This document shows positions 51,101 to 63,100 of a stretch of 64,000 nt of DNA, piece after piece. Numbering within the stretch: the first letter of the stretch is position 1; each line of letters begins with the position of its first letter. This DNA comes from Mya arenaria. Lineage: Eukaryota > Mollusca > Bivalvia > Myida > Myidae. The translations under genes and the position numbers were made by a program. The notes below the pieces were generated by a model. The model was not told the origin of the DNA. It made no database searches and saw only the letters and a program-made list of their open reading frames with translations. The DNA lies in NCBI RefSeq assembly GCF_026914265.1, contig NC_069127.1, forward strand, positions 66,103,080 through 66,167,079. The letters run 5' to 3'.

Positions 51101-54100
51101 GTCTAGAGTACAAATATCTCTTATATGACAATGGTGTCTAGAGTACAAATATCTCTAATATACCAACGGTGTCTAGAGTACAAATATCTCTAATATAACA
51201 ACGGTATCTAGATTACAAATAGTATATTTTATAACAATGGTGTCTATAGTACAAAGAGTGTTTACTATTACACGGTGTTTAGAGTACAAATAGTCTCTGA
51301 TATAACAACGGTGTCTATAGTGCAAATAGTCTCTAATATAACAACTTTGTCTATATTACAAATAGTGTCTAATATAACAACGGTGTCTTTAGTAAAAATA
51401 GTGTCTAATATAACAAGGGTGTCTAGAGTACAAATAGTCTCTGATTTAACAACGACGTCCATAGTACAACTAGTCTCTAGTATAACATCGATGTCTAGAG
51501 TACTCTAGTATTACAACAAATAGTCTCTAATATAACAGCGGTTTCTAGAGTACAAATAATCTCTAATTTAACAACGACGTCCATAGTACAACTAGTCTCT
51601 AGTATAACATCGATGTCTAGATTACTCTAGTATTACAACAAATAGTCTCTAATATAACAACGGTTTCTAGAGTACAAATAGTCTCTAATTTAACAACGGC
51701 GTCCATAGTATAACTAGTCTCTAGTATAACATCGATGTCTAGAGTACTCTAGTATTACAACAAATAGTCTCTTATATAACAACGGTTTCTAGAGTACAGA
51801 TAGTCTCTTATTTAACAACAGTGTCTAAAGTACAACAAGTCTCTAGTTTAACAACGGTGTCTATAGTACAAAAAGTCTTTAATTGAACAACGGCGTCAAA
51901 AGTACAAATAGTCTCTAATATAACAACGGTGTCTAGAGTACAAATAGTCTCTAATATAACAACTGTGTCTAGAGTACAAATAGTCTCTTATATTACAACG
52001 GTGTCTTTAGAACAAATAGTCTCTAATATAACAAAGGTGTCTAGAGTACAAATATCTCTAATATAACAAAGGTGTCTAGAGTACAAATATCTCTTATATA
52101 ACAACGGTGTCTAGAGTACAAATAGTCTCTAATATAACAAAGGTGTCTAGAGTACAAATATCACTTATATAACAACGGTGTCTAGAGTACAAATATCTCT
52201 AATATAACAACGGTGTCTAGAGTACAAATATCTCTAATATAACAATGGTGTCTAGAGTACAAATAGTGTCTAATATAACGACGGTGTCTTGAGTACAAAT
52301 AGTCTCTTCTATAACAACGGTGTCTAGAGTACAAATAGTCTCTAATATAACAACGGTGTCATGAGTACAAATGTCTCTCATATAACAACGGTGTCTAGTG
52401 TACAAATATCTCTAATATAACAAAGGTGTCTAGAGTACAAATATCTCTTATATAATAACGGTGTCTAGAGTACAAATATCTCTAATATTACAACGGTGTC
52501 TAGTGTACAAATATCTCTTATATAACAACGGTGTCTAGAGTACAAATATCTCTAATAAAACAAAGGTGTCTAGAGTACAAATATCTCTAATATACGACGG
52601 TGTCTATAGCACAAATATCTCTTATATAACAATGGTGTCTAGAGCACAAATATCTCTAATATAACAACGATGTCTAGAGTACAAATATCTCTAATATACC
52701 AACGGTGTCTAGAGTACAAATATCTCTAATATAACAACGGTGTCTAGAGTACAAATATCTCTAATATAACAACGGTGTCTAGAGTACAAATATCTCTTAT
52801 ATAACAACCGTGTCTAGAGTACAAATATCTCTTATATAACAACGGTGTCTAGAGTACAAATATCTCTTATATAACAACGGTGTCTAGAGTAGAAATATCT
52901 CTTATATAACAACGGTGTCTAGTGTACACATATATCTAATATAACAACGGTGTCTTGAGTACAAATAGTCTCTAATATTACAACGGTGTCTAGAGTACAA
53001 ATATCTCTTATATAACAAAGGTGTCTAGAGTACAAATATCTCTAATATAACAACGGTGTCTAGAGTACAAATATCTCTTATATAACAACGGTGTCTAGAG
53101 TACAAATATCTCTTATATAACAACGGTGTCTAGAGTACAAATATCTCTTATATAACAACGGTGTCTAGAGTACAAATATCTCTAATATAACAACTGTGTC
53201 TAGAGTACAAATATCTCTAATATAACAAAGGTGTCTAGAGTACAAATATCTCTAATATAACAACGGTGTCTAGAGTATAAATATCTCTTATATAACAACG
53301 GTGTCTAGAGTACAAATATCTCTTATATAAGAAAGGTGTCTAGAGTACAAATAGTGTCTAATATAACGACGGTGTCTTGAGTACAAATATCTCTTATATA
53401 ACGACAGTATTTAGAGTACAAATATCTCTAAGATAACAAAGGTGTCTAGAGTATATATATCTCTAATATAACAATGGTGTCTAGAGTACAAATATCTCTT
53501 ATATAACAACGGTGTCTAGAGTACAAATATCTCTTATATAACAAAGGTGTCTAGAGTACAAATATCTCTTATATAACAACGGTGTCTAGAGTACAAATAT
53601 CTCTAATATAACAACGGTATCTAGATTACAAATAGTATATTTTATAACAATGGTGTCTATAGTACAAAGAGTGTTTACTATTACACGGTGTTTAGAGTAC
53701 AAATAGTCTCTGATATAACAACGGTGTCTATAGTGCAAATAGTCTCTAATAAAACAACTTTGTCTATAGTACAAATAGTGTCTAATATAACAACGGTGTC
53801 TTTAGTAAAAATAGTGTCTAATATAACAAGGGTGTCTAGAGTACAAATAGTCTCTGATTTAACAACGACGTCCATAGTACAACTAGTCTCTAGTATAACA
53901 TCGATGTCTAGAGTACTCTAGTATTACAACAAATAGTCTCTAATATAACAGCGGTTTCTAGAGTACAAATAATCTCTAATTTAACAACGACGTCCATAGT
54001 ACAACTAGTCTCTAGTATAACATCGATGTCTAGAGTACTCTAGTATTACAACAAATAGTCTCTAATATAACAACGGTTTCTAGAGTACAAATAGTCTCTA

Positions 54101-57100
54101 ATTTAACAACAGCGTCCATAGTATAACTAGTCTCTAGTATAACATCGATATCTAGAGTACTCTAGTATTACAACAAATAGTCTCTTATATAACAACGGTT
54201 TCTAGAGTACAGATAGTCTCTTATTTAACAACAGTGTCTAAAGTACAACAAGTCTCTAGTTTAACAACGGTGTCTATAGTACAAATAGTCTTTAATATAA
54301 CAACGGTGTCTAGAGTACAAATATTTCTAATATTACAACGGTGTCTTTAGAACAAATAGTCTCTAATATAGCAACGGTGTCTAGAGTACAAATAGTCTCT
54401 AATATAACAACTGTGTCTAGAGTACAAATAGTCTCTAATATTACAACGGTGTCGTTAGAACAAATAGTCTCTAATATAACAACGGTGTCTAGAGCACAAA
54501 TATCTCTAATATAACAACTGTGTCTAGTGTACAAATATCTCTTATATAACAACGGTGTCTAGAGTACAAATAGTCTCTAATATAACAAAGGTGTCTAGAG
54601 TACAAATATCTCTAATATAACAAAGGTGTCTAGAGTACAAATATCTCTTGTATAACAACGGTGTCTAGAGTACAAATAGTCTCTAATATAACAACGGTGT
54701 CTTGAGTACAAATAGTCTCTAATATTACAACGGTGTCTAGAGTACAAATATCTCTTATATAACAAAGGTGTCTAGAGTACAAATATCTCTAATATAACAA
54801 CGGTGTCTAGAGTACAAATATCTCTTATATAACAACGGTGTCTAGAGTAGAAATATCTCTAATATAACAACTGTGTCTAGAGTACAAATATCTCTAAGAT
54901 AACAACGGTGTCTAGAGTACAAATATCTCTAATATACCAACGGTGTCTAGAGTACAAATATCTCTAATATAGCAACGGTGTCTAGAGTACAAATATCTCT
55001 AATATAACAACGGTGTCTAGAGTACAAATATCTCTTATATAACAACGGTGTCTAGTGTACATATATCTCTTATATCACAAAGGTGTCTAGAGTACAAATA
55101 TCTCTTATATAACAAAGGTGTCTAGAGTACAAATATCTCTTATATAACAACGGTGTCTCTAGAGTACACATATCTCTAATATAACAACGGTGTCTAGAGT
55201 ACAAATATCTCTAATATAACAACGGTGTCTAGAGTACAAATATCTCTTATATAACAACGGTGTCTAGTGTACATATATCTCTTATATCACAAAGGTGTCT
55301 AGAGTACAAATATCTCTTATATAACAAAGGTGTCTAGAGTACAAATATCTCTTATATAACAACGGTGTCTCTAGAGTACACATATCTCTAATATAACAAC
55401 GGTGTCTAGAGTACAAATATCTCTTATATAACAACGGTGTCTAGAGTACAAATATCTCTAATATAACAACGGTGTCTAGAGTAAAAATATCTCTAATATA
55501 ACAACGGTGTCTAGAGTACAAATATCTCTAATATAACAACGGTGTCTAGAGTACAAATATCTCTAATATAACAAAGGTGTCTAGAGTACAAATATCTCTT
55601 ATATAACAACGGTGTCTAGAGTACAAATATCTCTTATATAAGAAAGGTGTCTAGAGTACAAATAGTGTCTAATATAACGACGTTGTCTTGAGTACAAATA
55701 TCTCTTATATAACGACAGTATCTAGAGTACAAATATCTCTAAGATAACAAAGATGTCTAGAGTATAAATATCTCTAATATAACAATGGTGTCTAGAGTAC
55801 AAATATCTCTTATATAACAAAGGTGTCTAGAGTACAAATATCTCTTATATAACAACGGTGTCTAAAGTACAAATATCTCTAATATAACAACGGTATCTAG
55901 ATTACAAATAGTATATTTTATAACAATGGTGTCTATAGTACAAAGAGTGTTTACTATTACACGGTGTTTAGAGTACAAATAGTCTCTGATATAACAACGG
56001 TGTCTATAGTGCAAATAGTCTCTAATATAACAACTTTGTCTATAGTACAAATAGTGTCTAATATAACAACGGTGTCTTTAGTAAAAATAGTGTCTAATAT
56101 AACAAGGGTGTCTAGAGTACAAATAGTCTCTGATTTAACAACGACGTCCATAGTACAACTAGTCTCTAGTATAACATCGATGTCTAGAGTACTCTAGTAT
56201 TACAACAAATAGTCTCTAATATAACAGCGGTTTCTAGAGTACAAATAATCTCTAATTTAACAACGACGTCCATAGTACAACTAGTCTCTAGTATAACATC
56301 GATGTCTAGAGTACTCTAGTATTACAACAAATAGTCTCTAATATAACAACGGTTTCTAGAGTACAAATAGTCTCTAATTTAACAACGGCGTCCATAGTAT
56401 AACCAGTCTCTAGTATAACATCGATGTCTAGAGTACTCTAGTATTACAACAAATAGTCTCTTATATAACAACGGTTTCTAGAGTACAGATAGTCTCTTAT
56501 TTAACAACAGTGTCTAAAGTACAACAAGTCTCTAGTTTAACAACGGTGTCTATAGTACAAATAGTCTTTAATTGAACAACGGCGTCAAAAGTACAAATAG
56601 TCTCTAATATAACAACGGTGTCTAGAGTACAAATAGTCTCTAATATAACAACTGTGTCTAGAGTACAAATAGTCTCTTATATTACAACGGTGTCTTTAGA
56701 ACTAATAGTCTCTAATATAACAACGGTGTCTAGAGTACAAATAGTCTCTAATATAACAACTGTGTCTAGAGTACAAATAGTCTCTAATATTACAACGGTG
56801 TCGTTAGAACAAATAGTCTCTAATATAACAACGGTGTCTAGAGTACAAATATCTCTAATATAACAAAGGTGTCTAGAGTACAAATATCTCTTATATAACA
56901 ACGGTGTCTAGAGTACAAATAGTCTCTAATATAACAACGGTGTCTTGAGTACAAATAGTCTCTAATATTACAACGGTGTCTAGAGTACAAATATCTCTTA
57001 TATAACAAAGGTGTCTAGAGTACAAATATCTCTAATAAAACAATGGTGTCTAGAGTACAAATATCTCTTATATAACAACGGTGTCTAGAGTAGAAATATC

Positions 57101-60100
57101 TCTAATATAACAACTGTGTCTAGAGTACAAATATCTCTAATATAACAACGGTGTCTAGAGTACAAATATCTCTAATATACCAACGGTGTCTAGAGTACAA
57201 ATATCTCTAATATAACAACGGTGTCTAGAGTACAAATATCTCTAATATAACAACGGTGTCTAGAGTGCAAATAGTCTCTTATATAACAACGGTGTCTAGT
57301 GTACATATATCTCTTATATAACAAAGGTGTCTAGAGTACAAATATCTCTTATATAACAAAGGTGTCTAGAGTACAAATATCTCTTATATAACAACGGTGT
57401 CTCTAGAGTACACATATCTCTAATATAACAACGGTGTCTAGAGTACAAATATCTCTTATATAACAACTGTGTCTAGAGTACAAATATCTCTAATATAACA
57501 ACGGTGTCTAGAGTACAAATATCTCTAATATAAAAACGGTGTCTAGAGTACAAATATCTCTAATATAACAAAGGTGTCTAGAGTACAAATATCTCTAATA
57601 TAACAACGGTGTCTAGAGTATAAATATCTCTTATATAACAACGGTGTCTAGAGTACAAATATCTCTTATATAAGAAAGGTGTCTTGAGTACAAATAGTGT
57701 CTAATATAACGACGGTGTCTTGAGTACAAATATATCTTATATAACGACAGTATCTAGAGTACAAATATCTCTAAGATAACAAAGGTTTCTAGAGTATAAA
57801 TATCTCTAATATAACAATGGTGTCTAGAGTACAAATATCTCTTATATAACAACGGTGTCTAGAGTACAAATATCTCTTATATGACAATGGTGTCTAGAGT
57901 ACAAATATCTCTAATATACCAACGGTGTCTAGAGTACAAATATCTCTAATATAACAACGGTATCTAGATTACAAATAGTATATTTTATAACAATGGTGTC
58001 TATAGTACAAAGAGTGTTTACTATTACACGGTGTTTAGAGTACAAATAGTCTCTGATATAACAACGGTGTCTATAGTGCAAATAGTCTCTAATATAACAA
58101 CTTTGTCTATATTACAAATAGTGTCTAATATAACAACGGTGTCTTTAGTAAAAATAGTGTCTAATATAACAAGGGTGTCTAGAGTACAAATAGTCTCTGA
58201 TTTAACAACGACGTCCATAGTACAACTAGTCTCTAGTATAACATCGATGTCTAGAGTACTCTAGTATTACAACAAATAGTCTCTAATATAACAGCGGTTT
58301 CTAGAGTACAAATAATCTCTAATTTAACAACGACGTCCATAGTACAACTAGTCTCTAGTATAACATCGATGTCTAGATTACTCTAGTATTACAACAAATA
58401 GTCTCTAATATAACAACGGTTTCTAGAGTACAAATAGTCTCTAATTTAACAACGGCGTCCATAGTATAACTAGTCTCTAGTATAACATCGATGTCTAGAG
58501 TACTCTAGTATTACAACAAATAGTCTCTTATATAACAACGGTTTCTAGAGTACAGATAGTCTCTTATTTAACAACAGTGTCTAAAGTACAACAAGTCTCT
58601 AGTTTAACAACGGTGTCTATAGTACAAAAAGTCTTTAATTGAACAACGGCGTCAAAAGTACAAATAGTCTCTAATATAACAACGGTGTCTAGAGTACAAA
58701 TAGTCTCTAATATAACAACTGTGTCTAGAGTACAAATAGTCTCTTATATTACAACGGTGTCTTTAGAACAAATAGTCTCTAATATAACAAAGGTGTCTAG
58801 AGTACAAATATCTCTAATATAACAAAGGTGTCTAGAGTACAAATATCTCTTATATAACAACGGTGTCTAGAGTACAAATAGTCTCTAATATAACAAAGGT
58901 GTCTAGAGTACAAATATCACTTATATAACAACGGTGTCTAGAGTACAAATATCTCTAATATAACAACGGTGTCTAGAGTACAAATATCTCTAATATAACA
59001 ATGGTGTCTAGAGTACAAATAGTGTCTAATATAACGACGGTGTCTTGAGTACAAATAGTCTCTTATATAACAACGGTGTCTAGAGTACAAATAGTCTCTA
59101 ATATAACAACGGTGTCTAGAGTACAAATAGTCTCTAATATAACAACGGTGTCTAGAGTACAAATAGTCTCTAATATTACAACGGTGTCGTTAGAACAAAT
59201 AGTCTCTAATATAACAACGGTGTCTAGAGCACAAATATCTCTAATATAACAACTGTGTCTAGTGTACAAATATCTCTTATATAACAACGGTGTCTAGAGT
59301 ACAAATAGTCTCTAATATAACAAAGGTGTCTAGAGTACAAATATCTCTAATATAACAAAGGTGTCTAGAGTACAAATATCTCTTATATAACAACGGTGTC
59401 TAGAGTACAAATAGTCTCTAATATAACAAAGGTGTCTAGAGTACAAATATCACTTATATAACAACGGTGTCTAGAGTACAAATATCTCTAATATAACAAC
59501 GGTGTCTAGAGTACAAATATCTCTAATATAACAATGGTGTCTAGAGTACAAATAGTGTCTAATATAACGACGGTGTCTTGAGTACAAATAGTCTCTTCTA
59601 TAACAACGGTGTCTAGAGTACAAATAGTCTCTAATATAACAACGGTGTCTAGAGTACAAATATTCTCTAATATTAAAACGGGTTTTTTAGTACAAAAAGT
59701 CTCTAATATAATAACGGTGTCTATATTACAGATAGTCTCTGATATACCAACGGTGTCTATAGTACAGATAGTCTCTGATATGACAACGGTTTTTATAGTA
59801 CAGATAGTCTATGCTATACCAACGGTGTCTATAGTACAGATAGTCTATGATATACCAACGGTGTCTATAGAATAGATAGTCTCTGATATAACAAAATTTT
59901 CTACATTGCAAGGCTGCCCAACAGGAAACCACTGGATTGACTTCGGCAACTCTTGCTACTTCATCGGCGATAGGGAATTAAGCTGGAGCGACTCCCAGGT
60001 AATGGACTGGCCTCTAGTGGGCCTTTTTTCATAAACACATTGGGTCTTTGACACATAAAAGCAGTTAAGACTTCGACATATGGGTAGAAACAGTGTGATG

Positions 60101-63100
60101 TTGTGCTGGCCATATGGATAAATGAATGAAGTGTGTTCGCCAAAAGCTCCAATACTGCTTGAGGGATGTTTGTGAAACTTCATGATAGCTTGGTTGTTCA
60201 TAAAAATCGGCAAGTTCCGCTTGGGTTATTTTTCATCCAGTTTTAACCCATTTATATAAATACCAAATATAAAAAAAAATGCATGTTATTTGGAGAACAT
60301 TATCGCATTGGTCTCGTTCTACCTTGGCTCAGTGACTTAAAATTATTAGTGGATGTGCGCATAAACATTCTCTTATCGCATTCAATTTGGCTGAAGGTGA
60401 CCATATTGGATTTTGTCATTACGAAGTTTGTCTGCACAATAACTCCAAAACTACTTTGTGGATGTTGATAAATCTTCAAAATTGTTTTGAGCCTGGTTGT
60501 GCATTAACAGCGGCATGTTCTTCTCGGCTAGTATTTGATAACGGGAGTTATGACCCTTCATTTGTTATTTAGTGCACGGAACGTTATATCCAGTACATGA
60601 TTGCATTGACGTATTTCTACCTTAGCAGAGTAACTCAATACTATAAGCAAGTGGATGTGCGTTACATGAAAAATCCAATAGTATTCAAGATGACTGACAG
60701 GTGTGTTTTATTGAATTTTAACATACTTTCGTAGAGTTAACATCTTCTACAGTATGTGCTGCATAATATTCAGCCTGTGTATACCACGTGATAAAATCAA
60801 TAACGTCATAGAATGCTACGTCGAAATTCTTCGAATGATGACTTGAAAACAAAGATAACGTTTATTCTTCTCCACTATTTTTAATAAAATGAAATTAATT
60901 TAATAAAACAGCCCCATATTCGTTTTCTGTTTCTAATATAATGTTTTGACAGAAGCAAATGTCGACCTACTATTGATTGCTTTATTTTGAAAACTTGGTA
61001 ATTAATAAGAAAAGCTGTGCTAAATTGTATCTCTTCCGTTCAAAATTCTGAAGTGAATGTAATCAATTCGATATACCTTATTACAAGTTGTAATTGCTTT
61101 CCTGTATATATGATGTATATATAGAGAATTGACAGCACGCAAGAATCTAAAGAGGGACAATTAGGATTATCTGCATAAAGATAAAAAAAACTAAATTGGT
61201 AAAATTGTATGACTAACAAGTGTTATTTCATTATTGAATCGCATTTATATTATCATTTGGTATTTTGCCTGGATCAAGTTAAGTGGTCTAAATACTTAAT
61301 CGGACATGGGAAATAACTGGCTCATTACTTAACCGACCATACTTCCGGAATGAGAGATTTCGGCACATTAGTTTAGAGAATAATCACCGTAGAAATTTAA
61401 TTGACACCAATTGTTTCAGAACATGTGTCGATCTAGTGTTAGCTTACCATGCGCCATTTCGGTAATTTTCTCCTCAAATAACGTTCCTACAAGTAATTAT
61501 CTTGTGCCATTCGGAATTCCTCGGCCATTTTATCGAAAACAACCTCGGATGTAGATGGACGGTTTACATACTCAAAAATCGGTATGTTTCAGTTCTTAAT
61601 TATATTTGCAATAACACACTTCATTGGCAATCAATTCAAACTTATACCAATAAATACAAGCTAAAACTTTCACTTTAAGAACAGGTGATTTCAATACAGG
61701 TCCAATTTTCAGTTTACTTAAAGTAATGTATAGGCCGCACAAGTGTTTTGAACAAAAATGCATGTTTCCCATACCTGGTTGGTTAGGATATACAAGTAGA
61801 AATGGCGGTACGCACAGCATGCATTCATTCACTCTGAAAATTTGCAGCAAATCACATTGTAACTTACAAAACATTCACTCTGAAAAATATGCAGCCAATC
61901 ACACTGTAACTTACAAAACATTCACTCTGAAAAATATGCAGCCAATCACACTGTAACTTACAAAACATTCACTCTGAAAAATATGCAGCCAATCACACTG
62001 TAACTTACAAAACATTCACTCTGAAAAATATGCAGCCAATCACACTGTAACTTACAAAACATTCACTCTGAAAAATATGCAGCCAATCACACTGTAACTT
62101 ACAAAACATTCACTCTGGAAAATATGCAGCCAATCACAATGTAACTTACAAAACATTCACTCTGAAAAATATGCAGCCAATCACACTATAGCTTACAAAA
62201 CATTCACTCTGAAAAATATGCAGCCAATCACTGTGTAACGTACAAAAAATTCACATTGTAACTGAGAAAACATTCGCTCTGAAACTTATGCAGCCGACCG
62301 CATTGTAACTTACAAAACATACACTTCGAAAATCTGAAATCAAACAGACGAACTCTGACATTGGATAAAGGCATTCCCGCCGGACGCTGACCTTGACACA
62401 AGTCTTATTGACTGAAGAAAACGATCACAAACGGACATTTTTGATAACTTTTCGTCAAAACGACGATCTTCTTTGGAGCCTCACGCGAAGCACCATTTTA
62501 TTTAACAACGTTGAAATGTGTTGGAGTAAAGATTTTTAAATAGTTGAAGAATGGAGTTTACCTTCAAGTAGTACAAACGATATACGCAATATTTAACATC
62601 CGTGACATTTACATGTAGTTATCAAGATGTTACAAGTAAAATACGGTTTTATTTTTATAGTTGTTTGAGGTTTAAACAACATGTATTTAATCAAGTAACA
62701 TAATTCAATAATTAGGGAACAAGGTTATTTAGTAGTTATCAAGTTTTTAAGATTTAAAGACAGAAACTAGAAAAAGTTCAAAAGTTTTATATATATAACA
62801 TCCGGAAGTCCATGGCCAATGTGGACACATATCATATTCGGTATTTACAGGTGAACGCATATACAACAAAGTATTACCATTCTTATTACCAAAATTAACT
62901 GTATGTACATCAATATGAAAACATCAAGCAATAAAGCAAAATACTTAAAATGGGTTTGACAGTTCTACTTTCTATACTGTGATGCAGGGTTTGACAGTTC
63001 TACTTTCTATACTGTGATGCAGGGTTTGACAGTTCTACTTTCTATACTGTGATGCAGGGTTTGACAGTTCTACTTTCTATACTGTGATGCAGGGTTTGAC

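Noticed and set aside
40074-59875. Many 60-90-residue open frames on both strands (VSRVQIVSNITT- and DTVVILETICTL-type repeats)
   Set aside because: They come from 36-bp units in the intron 6 array, occur on both strands, and are cut whenever a 35-bp unit intervenes.
34364-59900. CRISPR-like regular repetition
   Set aside because: There are no unique spacers; adjacent units are variants of one monomer, in a eukaryotic intron.
60283-60572. Overlapping + strand frames after exon 7
   Set aside because: No lectin-domain continuation, overlapping frames, repeat-like wording; exon 8 at 63452 continues the domain in frame.
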